Shown here in pieces: positions 25,789-33,631 of a DNA stretch of 44,839 bases. The notes under the pieces were generated by a model, which saw only the letters and a list, made by a program, of their open reading frames with translations, was not told where the DNA came from and did not search any database. Position numbers and translations under genes: made by a program. Numbering within the stretch: position 1 is the stretch's first letter; each line of letters begins with the position of its first letter. Origin of the DNA: Clostridia bacterium (GTDB lineage Bacteria > Bacillota > Clostridia > Oscillospirales > CAG-272); NCBI GenBank assembly GCA_017444735.1, contig JAFSWB010000066.1, positions 1 to 44,839 of the forward strand. The letters are read 5' to 3'.

Positions 25789-26577
25789 TTATCTTATCTT
25801 ATACTTCAGCCTCAAATTATCCGCTATCATCGCGATGAACTCGCTGTTTGTCGGCTTGCCGCGGCTGTTCTGGATCGTGTAGCCGAAATAGGAGTTGAGG
25901 GTATCGACGTCGCCGCGGTCCCAGGCGACCTCGATGGCGTGGCGGATGGCGCGCTCGACGCGGGAGGTCGTCGTGCTGTACTGCTTTGCGACGGAGGGGT
26001 AGAGGACCTTCGTCACCGAATTGATTATATTGCTGTCGGAGACGGTCATCATTATCGCCGTCCGGAGGTACTGATACCCTTTGATATGGGCGGGGACGCC
26101 GATCTGATGAATGATCTTCGTCACCTGCGTTTCGATATCGACGGGGTCGGGCGCGTCGCTCTTGCCGTCGGACGCCGCGGGGCCGCCGTCGGAGGTCAGG
26201 CCCCTGTTTTTGAGGATCGTTCCGATATGATCGGCGAGGGCGGCGTAATCGACCGGCTTCGTCATGCACACCTCCGCGCCCGCGCGGTTCGCCTCCATAA
26301 AGAGCTTCTGCGACGCCGTCGGGGAGGTGAGGATGAACGACGGGCCGCCGCCGCCCGCCTCGGTGCACCTTCGTATCAGGCTCACTCCGTCGACGCGGTC
26401 GAGCCACGCGTCGCAGACGACAACGTCGAATTTCTCGGACCGGAGCGCCGAGAGGGCCTCGTCCCCGGTCGCCGCCTCGGTCACCGACCCGATCCCGCGC
26501 GCTTTGATGACCTCCCGCACTTTCTTTCTCATTTCCGCGTTTTCGTCCGCGATCAGAATTTTGACTGCTCTCATCAT
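25789..26577 (-). CDS. spo0A: Sporulation master regulator Spo0A
   Basis: The product is 262 aa. The receiver domain (about 1-125) keeps the acidic pair D11/E12, phospho-acceptor D56, T84 and K107-P108. A linker leads to the C-terminal DNA-binding domain (about 147-262), which is almost canonical: [16 protein letters not shown], the recognition region [18 protein letters not shown] and [18 protein letters not shown]. Phosphorylated Spo0A dimerises on TGTCGAA boxes and starts sporulation. The start at 26577 follows AAGGAAGG; the longer frame to 26649 runs through the promoter. A second ATG directly follows and could also be used. spoIVB, its usual upstream neighbour, is absent; a YfcE-like gene is there instead. 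Confidence 0.97.
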   Translation of the reverse strand: MMRAVKILIADENAEMRKKVREVIKARGIGSVTEAATGDEALSALRSEKFDVVVCDAWLDRVDGVSLIRRCTEAGGGGPSFILTSPTASQKLFMEANRAGAEVCMTKPVDYAALADHIGTILKNRGLTSDGGPAASDGKSDAPDPVDIETQVTKIIHQIGVPAHIKGYQYLRTAIMMTVSDSNIINSVTKVLYPSVAKQYSTTTSRVERAIRHAIEVAWDRGDVDTLNSYFGYTIQNSRGKPTNSEFIAMIADNLRLKYKIR

Positions 26578-26620
26578 TTTTCGATGTCCTTCCTTTCTTA
26601 CGTTCTTCACGTTCACCCAT

Positions 26621-26649
26621 ATTTTACCATATATTCCAAATAGTTGCAA
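26621..26649 (-). promoter_or_regulatory. SigA-type promoter of spo0A
   Basis: On the minus strand TTGCAA (26649-26644), a 17-bp spacer and TAAAAT (26626-26621), about 44 nt ahead of the start codon. I see no clear SigH pattern or 0A box here. Confidence 0.75.
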
Positions 26650-26750
26650 GCATCAACGCGGTTAAATAATAGACAAAAAAATCGCTCACTTATTGGTAAA
26701 AAATAACAATTTTGGAAAAATACAAGAAACAAGAGAAGAGAAAAAGGACG

Positions 26751-26779
26751 AAAAAAAGCCCGCGCCGCGCGGCGCGGGC
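26751..26779 (-). terminator. Terminator of the YfcE-like gene
   Basis: GCCCGCGCCGC (26758-26768) and GCGGCGCGGGC (26769-26779) form a perfect palindrome. On the minus strand it is followed by seven T. Such a loop-free palindrome must open a few central pairs to fold. Confidence 0.85.
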
Positions 26780-26820
26780 GGGTTCGGCGGGCGGCTTTCG
26801 TTACCCGGACCCCTGTTTTT

Positions 26821-27333
26821 TCAGTATTTGTCAAAGAATCTGTGCGAGGTAAGGACTCCGCCGTTCGCGATCTCGACGATCCCGTACGACGCGGGATATC
26901 CGAGCCCGACGGAGCCCGGGTTGAAGGCGTGGATCATCTTCCCGCCGGGACACTCCTCCCACCCGTCGTACGGGTCGTGCGTGTGACCGAAAAGCAGGAG
27001 CTCCGCGCCCGCCCGCGCCGCCGCCTCCGCCGCGTACGAGAGGCCCGATTTCACGTGATATTTGTGACCGTGACAGCAAAAGATCCTGACGCCGTCGGGG
27101 CTGATCACGAACTCGTCGGGGACGTCCCCCCACAGCATCGCGCCGAAGAACGCCTCTCCGTTCCCGCGGACCGTCGCGACGGCGACGTTTTCAAGGAGAG
27201 CCCCCGCCGTTTTAAGGTCGCCGAGTCCGTCGCCGAGATGGATGACGAGATCGACGGTCCCCCGGTGTTCGGAAAGGGCGGCTATCATATTTTTCGGGTT
27301 CTGGTGCGAGTCGGAAAAAACGAGGATCTTCAA
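26821..27333 (-). CDS. YfcE/MJ0936-type metallophosphodiesterase
   Basis: The product is 170 aa, normal for the family. Metal ligands are visible: D8 and H10 (FSDSH), D35 (LGDG), N58 (RGN), H88 (CCHGH) and H117/H119 (FGHTH). The usual GNCD is GNGE here, which keeps the metal-binding Asn but changes the next residues. Members hydrolyse phosphodiesters, often with Mn2+; the true substrate is unknown. It is divergent from the small-gene cluster starting at 27398. Confidence 0.9.
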   Translation of the reverse strand: MKILVFSDSHQNPKNMIAALSEHRGTVDLVIHLGDGLGDLKTAGALLENVAVATVRGNGEAFFGAMLWGDVPDEFVISPDGVRIFCCHGHKYHVKSGLSYAAEAAARAGAELLLFGHTHDPYDGWEECPGGKMIHAFNPGSVGLGYPASYGIVEIANGGVLTSHRFFDKY

Positions 27334-27345
27334 GGGGCGCTCCTT

Positions 27346-27374
27346 TCACTCCCGCCCCGCTTTGCGCATATAAT
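27346..27374 (+). promoter_or_regulatory. Promoter of the three-gene unknown cluster
   Basis: A perfect TATAAT (27369-27374) has TTCACT (27346-27351) 17 bp upstream, four of six matches to TTGACA. It lies next to the start of the divergent YfcE-like gene. Confidence 0.6.
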
Positions 27375-27397
27375 GAGATCGCGAGGGGGTGAGACAG

Positions 27398-27613
27398 ATG
27401 AAATTTGACAGAAAAACGGTCGATACGCTGATGGATATGCCGGACGAGAAGCTCGGACGGCTCGCGGCGCTGCTCGCCGCGGAGAAGGGGATCTCCCGCG
27501 ACGGGGGAATGAAGCCGGACGCCGCGCGTAAGCTGAAGGGCGTTATGGCGCGGCTCACCGACGGCGATATCGAAAGGATATCGGAGCTCATAGAGATATA
27601 CCGTAAAAACTGA
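27398..27613 (+). CDS. Small helical protein, unknown function
   Basis: The product is 71 aa and charged, with predicted helices (DTLMDMPDEKLGRLAALLA and LTDGDIERISELIEIYRK). I do not recognise a domain. The start ATG follows GAGGGGGTGAGACAG; a GTG nine bases earlier is possible. It leads a run of three small same-strand genes with short gaps, suggesting an operon of linked function. Confidence 0.7.
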   Translation: MKFDRKTVDTLMDMPDEKLGRLAALLAAEKGISRDGGMKPDAARKLKGVMARLTDGDIERISELIEIYRKN

Positions 27614-27629
27614 ATCGGGAGGTTTTGAT

Positions 27630-28031
27630 ATGGACGGATCGGGCAAGGACATAGGCGAGGTCCTCGGCAAACTTATGAGCGACCCGCAATTCGCGTCGCT
27701 CGTCAGGCGAATGAAGGAGGACGATAAAAAAGAAGAGGACGCCGCGCCACAAAGCGCGGAAACGCCGGCGGCGGACGGGTCGCCCGCCGAAGGCGGCGGG
27801 GACGGCGGCGCGCCGGAGGGCAGAGAAGCTCTCGAGGGAGTGATCGACTCGCTCGGACCGATCCTCCGGTCGGGCGGCGGCGAGTCGGGAAGCACGGCGA
27901 ACCGCAACAGGCTCCTCTCGGCGCTCAAACCGTACGTCAGCCGCGAGAGGAGGGACCTCATCGACAAGGTGACTTCGATCTCGAAGCTCACGTCGATCCT
28001 CGACTCCGCGCAAAAGGGCAGGGACCGGTGA
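27630..28031 (+). CDS. Small acidic protein, unknown function
   Basis: The product is 133 aa. A helical start (IGEVLGKLMSDPQFASLVRRMKED) is followed by a low-complexity Ala/Gly/Glu/Pro linker (about 36-70) and a second helical part (GREALEGVIDSLGPILR...LLSALKPYVSRERRDLIDKV). The two helical parts resemble short protein-binding modules; the family is unknown to me. It follows the previous gene by 16 nt with GGGAGG upstream. Confidence 0.72.
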   Translation: MDGSGKDIGEVLGKLMSDPQFASLVRRMKEDDKKEEDAAPQSAETPAADGSPAEGGGDGGAPEGREALEGVIDSLGPILRSGGGESGSTANRNRLLSALKPYVSRERRDLIDKVTSISKLTSILDSAQKGRDR

Positions 28032-28045
28032 AGGGAGGATGAGCC

Positions 28046-28426
28046 GTGTATAAACGAGAGATAAAGCGGGAAAGACCCGCGGGGATCTCCGACGAGGAGT
28101 GGGAGATCGCGCAGTACGGTCTTCCTCCGAAATACGACGGAAGCCGGTTCAGGCGTCCCCTGCCGGAAGACGGGCCCTCGCCGGAATATCCCGAGCCGCC
28201 CGTCCGCGGGGACGAGGAAACGGATCTTTATCCGGTCCCCGCGCCGCGCCGTCCGGACAAGGGCGGCGTCGAACGCTTGCTCGAAGGGCTCGGGGAGCGC
28301 TTCGGAACGGAGGAGATCCTTATCGTCGCGCTCATACTGATCCTTGCGGGCTCGGGAGGCGACGGATGCGACGATCCGCAGGACGTCGTCCTCCTGCTCG
28401 CGCTTCTCCTGATCGTGGGGCGCTGA
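28046..28426 (+). CDS. Small protein with hydrophobic C-terminus, unknown function
   Basis: The product is 126 aa from a GTG start behind AAGGGAGG. The N-terminal two thirds are charged and proline-rich. The end has two hydrophobic stretches (ILIVALILILAG and VVLLLALLLIVG) split by GGDGCDDPQD, so it is probably a tail-anchored hairpin in the membrane. This layout recalls small spore-associated membrane proteins, but I cannot name a family. It ends 9 nt before the convergent gene, with no clear terminator between. Confidence 0.7.
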   Translation: MYKREIKRERPAGISDEEWEIAQYGLPPKYDGSRFRRPLPEDGPSPEYPEPPVRGDEETDLYPVPAPRRPDKGGVERLLEGLGERFGTEEILIVALILILAGSGGDGCDDPQDVVLLLALLLIVGR

Positions 28427-28435
28427 CGGGAGAGA

Positions 28436-29446
28436 TCAGACGACGGACCGATCGGCGATAAACCGGTCGATCTCCGATACGACGGCGTCCGCGTCGAAAA
28501 ACGGGACGAGGTCCTTGAACTCGACGTCGGGCGAGTCGCGGTACAGCGTCAGCGAAAAGCCGGCTCCGCCGTCAGTCAGATCGACGGGGATGCCGGAGGC
28601 GGACGACAGACACGAGGCGAGCGAAAGCCGCTCGAGGCAGAACGGAAGGCGGGAGGCGAGAGAGAGGACGTCGAGAGACGATGAGAACGCGTCGGCGAGC
28701 TCCCGGTCGGCGTTTTCCGCCGTAAGACGTATTTCCGCCGCCTCGCCGCGCGGGATTATCTCGATCCCGGTCCTCCGCCCCTCGGACGACGAGTTGAGCG
28801 TCGAGACAAGCAGAGCGAGAAGAGCGGCGTAAACGCCCGCCGGGACGGACGCGCCGAGCGGGCCGTCGTCCGGCTTCCCGACGGGGGCGATCTCTCCGCA
28901 TACCGTCTCGGGGTACGCGGATATCCTCTTCACGACAGACGAAGTGAGCCGGAAGAGCGAATCGAAGGTAGCCAGTCCGATCCTCCGGGACAGCTCGAGG
29001 GAGACTTCCCCGAGAGGGTGATCGGGCGGCGTCTCCCGCCCGAACCCGACGGGAGAAAGCAGCGGGAGCAGATCGTCGGGGAAACGCCATTCGTAAAACG
29101 GCGGAACGCGCGGGGCGTCGCTCTTTGAGACGAGGTAAACGACGGTGTAGCTCCCCGAAAAGCGGCGGTCCTTCACCGCGATCCCGTACGAAAACAAGCG
29201 TGAATCGAGGCGAAAGGAGGCGGAGTTCGCGGCGGCCGCCGTCCGGTCGCGCGACGGGACGGGGCTGACGGCGCAGAAGTCCGACAGTCTCGACGCGTCC
29301 TTTTCCCTCATCATCGAGCGAAGCGCCCCGTCGGGGTCGCTCCACTTCTTTTTCAGATCCGCGGGGAAAACGTCGACCGTTTTCCCCGCTCCGTTAAGAA
29401 TGAGCCCGTATTCGGATACGGGCTTTTCCTTTTTTTCGTTTGTCAT
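28436..29446 (-). CDS. Unknown protein, possibly with a degenerate HATPase-like C-terminus
   Basis: The product is 336 aa from the ATG at 29446, which has AAGGACG upstream and starts 25 nt after the previous gene's stop; a longer frame overlaps that gene. The N-terminal half (YGLILNGAGKTVDVFPADL, then strand-rich text) might be a PAS-like fold. The last 140 residues show the strand-helix order of GHKL ATPases (VYAALLALLVSTLNSSS, then GIEIIPRGEAAEIRLTA, then FSLTLYR), but the N, G1 and G2 box residues are not clear. No signal peptide. It is the third gene of an operon with a membrane protein and a PpiC lipoprotein. Function not assigned. Confidence 0.65.
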   Translation of the reverse strand: MTNEKKEKPVSEYGLILNGAGKTVDVFPADLKKKWSDPDGALRSMMREKDASRLSDFCAVSPVPSRDRTAAAANSASFRLDSRLFSYGIAVKDRRFSGSYTVVYLVSKSDAPRVPPFYEWRFPDDLLPLLSPVGFGRETPPDHPLGEVSLELSRRIGLATFDSLFRLTSSVVKRISAYPETVCGEIAPVGKPDDGPLGASVPAGVYAALLALLVSTLNSSSEGRRTGIEIIPRGEAAEIRLTAENADRELADAFSSSLDVLSLASRLPFCLERLSLASCLSSASGIPVDLTDGGAGFSLTLYRDSPDVEFKDLVPFFDADAVVSEIDRFIADRSVV

Positions 29447-29471
29447 TTTCGTCCTTTTCCGGGAGAAGCCG

Positions 29472-30686
29472 TCAGACGCCCGGAACGCCCCACACGACGG
29501 CGGACTCGGATCCGGTCCCGTCCGAGGGGGACGTTCCCCCTTCATCCCCTGAATTTTCATATTTGTCTTTTGTCATCGCGTTTTCGTTCGTTCTGCCTTC
29601 CGTCTCGGGCTCGTCCTCCGTCCCGCCGGGCTCCGCCGGGTCGGACGACTTCCGGGACGGATCGGCGATCCACGTCGTGAACTGGACGTTTTTTGCGTCG
29701 ACGTCGAGGAGGGCGCGATACGCGCCGAGCGCGGCGTTCTTGTCCGAGCTCCGGATCACGGCGCGGAGATTGTACGCGGCGAAGTTGCCGCGGATCGAAT
29801 AGCAGTCGGAGCTGACGGCGTCGTAAGCGGACGACTCGTCCGAGCCGTCGGCGGCGATCCCGATCGCGAGCAGGTCGGCGTAGTCGGAGAGGGTCACTAT
29901 CTGCGCCGCGGCCGTCGCGTCGTGAAAGACCGAAGCGGGAAGGATGACGCCGAGCGCCGCGTCGCCCGAGCTTTCGCGCAGGGCGGCGAGGTATTTGACG
30001 GCGCGGGACAGCGTGTCGAAGTCGAGCGTGCCGTCTTCCGGGATCAGCCCGTCGATCAGGATCTCGTCGGGGCCGAGAGCGGCGAGCTCGCCGACGACGC
30101 AAGCGTCGAGGCGCGTGTAAAAGTCGGCGTCGCCGTCCTTTGCGAGGACGGAGGACGTCGTTTCATAGATCAGGCTCGTGCGGTAGTTTTGCCGGTCGGC
30201 GACGGTCACGATATCCTTCACCGTGGCGAGCGTGACGGAGTCTTTGTCTCCGCCGTCCGGGACGCGGTCGTGCGTGAGCGCCGCTATCGCGGGGGACCGG
30301 TAGAGGAGCGAGCCGCCGCTTGTGACTCTCACCGACACCGCGTTATAGACGGCGGGGAGGGTCAGGATGCGGTCTATCAGCTTTTCCTCGGAGACCGCGG
30401 CGATATCGAGATCGGCGGCGCAGACGAAAAGATCGGGGTCCTTGTACTTCGCCGGGACGCCCTCGGGAAGCGTCTTTTCCTCGCGTCCCCCGCCCCCCGG
30501 GATCACGTCCGTGAGCTCGTGGAGAACGGATTCAGCCGTTTCCGCCTTCTGCTTGAGGTGCGTTCCGAGAAGGATCGACAGCGCGGTTATCACGGCGGCG
30601 GCGACGAGGACGAAGACGATCCGGAACAGGATCTTCAGCTTTGATTTTGAGGCGACGGTCCGCTGCCGTTTTCTTGATAGCTTCAT
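29472..30686 (-). CDS. Membrane-anchored protein with putative TIM-barrel (glycosidase-like) region
   Basis: The product is 404 aa. A basic N-terminus and one membrane segment (about 20-42) anchor it, with the rest outside. The central part has alternating strands and helices (VCAADLDIAAVSEEKLIDRIL, YNAVSVRV, IVTVADRQNYRTSLIYE, PDEILIDGLI, DAALGVILP, ADLLAIGIAADG), like a TIM barrel of the putative glycoside-hydrolase type (DUF4015-like); this is a judgement from pattern only. The C-terminal 70 residues are acidic low-complexity. The start follows GGGAGG. Cell-wall or glycan work is an inference. Confidence 0.65.
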   Translation of the reverse strand: MKLSRKRQRTVASKSKLKILFRIVFVLVAAAVITALSILLGTHLKQKAETAESVLHELTDVIPGGGGREEKTLPEGVPAKYKDPDLFVCAADLDIAAVSEEKLIDRILTLPAVYNAVSVRVTSGGSLLYRSPAIAALTHDRVPDGGDKDSVTLATVKDIVTVADRQNYRTSLIYETTSSVLAKDGDADFYTRLDACVVGELAALGPDEILIDGLIPEDGTLDFDTLSRAVKYLAALRESSGDAALGVILPASVFHDATAAAQIVTLSDYADLLAIGIAADGSDESSAYDAVSSDCYSIRGNFAAYNLRAVIRSSDKNAALGAYRALLDVDAKNVQFTTWIADPSRKSSDPAEPGGTEDEPETEGRTNENAMTKDKYENSGDEGGTSPSDGTGSESAVVWGVPGV

Positions 30687-30699
30687 TTTTTCCCTCCCG

Positions 30700-31680
30700 T
30701 CAATTCAAGGACAGATCGTCCGTTCTGTCGAGGAGCGCCGAGTCGGTGATCTCCAGCGAGGCGGCGCGTTCTTCGAGCCGGAGCGCGAAAACGGACGCGA
30801 AATAGTCCTTCTTGAGAGATTCGATGTGATTATTCATATAGCTTTCGTCTTTTTCGTACCGCTTTATTACGGAATAGCCGGCGGGAGTACGCACGACGCC
30901 GCTCGCTTCGCCGACGTCGAGCGAAAAGGCCGCGTCCTCAAATTCGCGGTACATGACGCCGCGCATCAGGTAGTATCCCTGCGAGCCGCCGAACATACTC
31001 ATATCCTCGTTGTATTCGGAGATCAGCTCGTCAAAATCGGCGCCCGACGCCGCGAGCCCCGCGACCTTCTCCGCGAGCTTTTTTGCCTCCTCGTCGGACC
31101 GCTCGTCGTTTTTGACGAGGACCTGCTTCACTCTGACGCACCCGTCCCCCTCGAGGAACGCCCTGACGAAGCCTTCGTCGGAGTTGATCGCACCCTGATT
31201 TATCATCGCGTAATAGAGCTCGTCGCTTACGACGGAGGCGCGCGTGATGAAGGAATAGACCTCGTCCGTCATCCCCTCCTCGCCTATTAAGGCGAGAAAT
31301 TCTTTCTCCCCTCCCGCGGCGGCGACGTCGGACAGGCGGACGCGGTTCGCGGAGTCGACGACGGCCGGGGCGTCCTCCGTGACGCCGTATTCGGGCGCGA
31401 GTGAGAGAACGGCGTAAATATTTCGAAGAAAATCGATCGCTCCGTCGCGCAGCTCTTTCTTTATTTCGTCCGGGACCTCGCCGGAGAGGGCGTCTTTTCC
31501 GTATTTCGTCTCGAGCGTCTTCCGCTCGGTGAGCACGGCGAATTTATAGACGTCATATCTCACGTCGATACCGCCGAGCTTCATCACGGAAGCGTCTTTT
31601 TTCGTGCCGCACCCGACGGCGGCGAGCGAGAAGAGGAAGACGGCGGCGAGAAGGAGCGCGCCTTTCTTTATTATTTTCAT
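30700..31680 (-). CDS. PpiC-type peptidyl-prolyl isomerase lipoprotein (PrsA/SurA-like)
   Basis: The product is 326 aa. A lipoprotein signal peptide ends in AAVGC (Cys24). A SurA-N-like helical region follows, then a parvulin domain (about 181-275: VRVKQVLVKND, ADFDELISEYNED, GGSQGYYLMRG, FSLDVGEASGVVRTPAGYSVIKR). Such proteins help exported proteins fold outside the membrane. It is the first gene of its operon, with GGGAGG before the start and a strong promoter. It is divergent from the other parvulin gene at 31934. Confidence 0.88.
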   Translation of the reverse strand: MKIIKKGALLLAAVFLFSLAAVGCGTKKDASVMKLGGIDVRYDVYKFAVLTERKTLETKYGKDALSGEVPDEIKKELRDGAIDFLRNIYAVLSLAPEYGVTEDAPAVVDSANRVRLSDVAAAGGEKEFLALIGEEGMTDEVYSFITRASVVSDELYYAMINQGAINSDEGFVRAFLEGDGCVRVKQVLVKNDERSDEEAKKLAEKVAGLAASGADFDELISEYNEDMSMFGGSQGYYLMRGVMYREFEDAAFSLDVGEASGVVRTPAGYSVIKRYEKDESYMNNHIESLKKDYFASVFALRLEERAASLEITDSALLDRTDDLSLN

Positions 31681-31716
31681 AACGGGGACACCTCCCGGGA
31701 TCTCTTTACATAAAAA

Positions 31717-31745
31717 AGTATATATAAAACGGCGTCGGTTGTCAA
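31717..31745 (-). promoter_or_regulatory. SigA promoter of the PpiC lipoprotein operon
   Basis: On the minus strand TTGACA (31745-31740), a 17-bp spacer and TATACT (31722-31717), one mismatch to consensus. Confidence 0.88.
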
Positions 31746-31833
31746 GTGCGGCGGAGGCGCCCGCGCCGGTCTGAAACGGTCAAAAAAATAAATAAATTTT
31801 TACAAAAGACTCCAAAAACAGGCTGAAATATGG

Positions 31834-31839
31834 TATACT
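31834..31839 (+). promoter_or_regulatory. Extended -10 promoter of the membrane-anchored PpiC gene
   Basis: TGGTATACT gives a TGn extension before TATACT (31834-31839). The -35 region (TCCAAA, 31811-31816) is poor, as allowed for extended -10 promoters. The leader is about 90 nt. Confidence 0.65.
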
Positions 31840-31933
31840 GTTATATGATGTGCGTACTGTCGCACGGACAAAGCGCAAAACACGGGACAGGCTCCCGAAA
31901 AAACCATAAGACATGAAAGGCGGAAATCCTCTA

Positions 31934-33517
31934 ATGGGCAAGGGACAGAGATCAAGAAACAATCAGGCGGTGAAGGCGGCGGCCGGAACCGTTAAAAAGC
32001 CGGAGAAGAACGGCAAGCTGAAGGGCGTTATCATCGCCGTCGCGGTGGTCGTGGTCCTTCTGGCTCTTATCGCGCTCACGATCTTCAACAACGCGAAGGA
32101 CCAAGGCTGGTTCGAAGGCAACGAGGTCGTTATGAGCTCCGAGAATTTCTCCGTAACGGACGGGATGTTCTCGTTCTTCTTCCGCGAGGTCTACACGAAC
32201 ACGTACAATACGTACTACAGCTTCCTCGGCGACAACGTGACGAGCTATATCGACACGTCAAAATCGCTGAAGGAGCAGGAATATCCGGGCGGGGGAGACT
32301 ACTCGACGTGGTACGACTACATCCTCGCTCAGACGAAGCTCGCGGTCGGCGAATACCTGACCTTCTGCGAGGAGGCGCGCGCCGCCGGTATCTCTCTCGA
32401 TAAGAGCGACCGCGACGAGATCAATTCCGAAGTGAACGACATCAAGAGCGCCGCCAAGACGTACGGCTACAACAGCGCGGACGATTATATCAGAGCCAGC
32501 TTCGGCATCGGCGTCAACTCCGCGAAGATCAAGAAGGCGCTTGAGATCGAGCATCTCGCCGTCAAGTATAGAACGAAGATCACCGACGAAGTCGACGTCA
32601 GCGACGAGGCGATCGAGGCGGTCTACAACGAAGACACGAACGCTTACGACAAGGTCACCTATCTGACCTACGCCTTCAAGGCCGACGATCTACTCCCGGA
32701 CGAGGAGACGGCCGACTCCGACACGGACGCCGAGACGGAAGCCGAGACCGGCGACGAGAACGCCGAGGCGGAAGCTCAGGCGATCGAGGACGCGATCGCA
32801 AAGATCAAGACCTACGCCGAAGAGCTCGCCGCCAAGACGAGCGAGGAAGAGTTCAAAGCGTACGTTCAGAAATACGCGATCGACGTTTTGGGTCAGGACG
32901 AGCACACCGCCGAGCATACGGGTGAAAGCGCTCTGAAGACGGGTTCCTATTCCGAGTCGAGCGACGCCATGGTCTGGGCGTTCTCCGCGAAGGCGGGCGA
33001 ATCGAAGATCATCGAGAGCGAAGACGGCAAGACGGTCACCGTTTACGTCCTCGTCGGCGAAAAGGCGAGAGACGACAACGACGGTTACAGAACGACCCGT
33101 CACGTCCTGTTCGGCAAGGACGATTACGACGACGACGGAGCGAAGGCGAAGGAGGTCTACGACAAGTGGGTCTCCGAAGGCGCGACCGAGGACGGTATCG
33201 CCTCTCTCGCGGGCGAGTATTCGACCGACGCCGGATCGAAGGAAAAGGGCGGTCTTTACCAGAACGTTTACAAGGGACAGTTCGTCGAGCCGTTCAACAC
33301 GTGGCTGTTTGAGGAAGGACGCAAGGAAGGCGACCACGATCTGATCGAGACCGAGTACGGCTGGCATATCGTGTATTTCATCAGCGCCGGCGAGCCGCAG
33401 TGGAAGACGTCGATCAGGAACAAGCTCACGAGCGACGCCTACAACGCCGCGAAGGACGCCGCCGCGGAGAAATACGAGGTCGTTATAAAGGCCGACAAGA
33501 TAAACGTCAACGCATAA
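31934..33517 (+). CDS. Membrane-anchored PpiC-type peptidyl-prolyl isomerase
   Basis: The product is 527 aa. A lysine-rich N-terminus and a membrane segment (about 33-55) anchor it. A helical chaperone-like region (about 70-250) follows, then an acidic insert (ADSDTDAETEAETGDENAEA, about 258-280). The parvulin domain is at about 383-490 (RTTRHVLFGKDDYDDDG, IASLAGEYSTDAGSKEKGG, LIETEYGWHIVYF). It likely folds exported proteins at the outer face of the membrane. The start at 31934 is chosen for its spacing to AAAGGCGG; an ATG at 31913 lacks a ribosome-binding site. Confidence 0.88.
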   Translation: MGKGQRSRNNQAVKAAAGTVKKPEKNGKLKGVIIAVAVVVVLLALIALTIFNNAKDQGWFEGNEVVMSSENFSVTDGMFSFFFREVYTNTYNTYYSFLGDNVTSYIDTSKSLKEQEYPGGGDYSTWYDYILAQTKLAVGEYLTFCEEARAAGISLDKSDRDEINSEVNDIKSAAKTYGYNSADDYIRASFGIGVNSAKIKKALEIEHLAVKYRTKITDEVDVSDEAIEAVYNEDTNAYDKVTYLTYAFKADDLLPDEETADSDTDAETEAETGDENAEAEAQAIEDAIAKIKTYAEELAAKTSEEEFKAYVQKYAIDVLGQDEHTAEHTGESALKTGSYSESSDAMVWAFSAKAGESKIIESEDGKTVTVYVLVGEKARDDNDGYRTTRHVLFGKDDYDDDGAKAKEVYDKWVSEGATEDGIASLAGEYSTDAGSKEKGGLYQNVYKGQFVEPFNTWLFEEGRKEGDHDLIETEYGWHIVYFISAGEPQWKTSIRNKLTSDAYNAAKDAAAEKYEVVIKADKINVNA

Positions 33518-33570
33518 CGGTCCGACCTGAAAAACTGAATTTGCGACCCGAGGCGTTATGGGTCATCTGA

Positions 33571-33609
33571 GTGTCCGGGGAGCGAAAATATCGCCCCCCG
33601 GACACATTT
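33571..33609 (+). terminator. Terminator between the PpiC gene and addB
   Basis: GTGTCCGGGG (33571-33580) pairs perfectly with CCCCGGACAC (33596-33605), followed by ATTTTG. The T-run is short, and no promoter is obvious between it and addB, so read-through may feed addBA. Confidence 0.75.
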
Positions 33610-33631
33610 TGCGAGGAAGGAGGAGATCCGC

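Noticed and set aside
26650-26690. 0A box or SigH promoter at spo0A
   Set aside because: The nearest match on the coding strand is TGTCTAT, not TGTCGAA, and no SigH-like -35/-10 pair was found.
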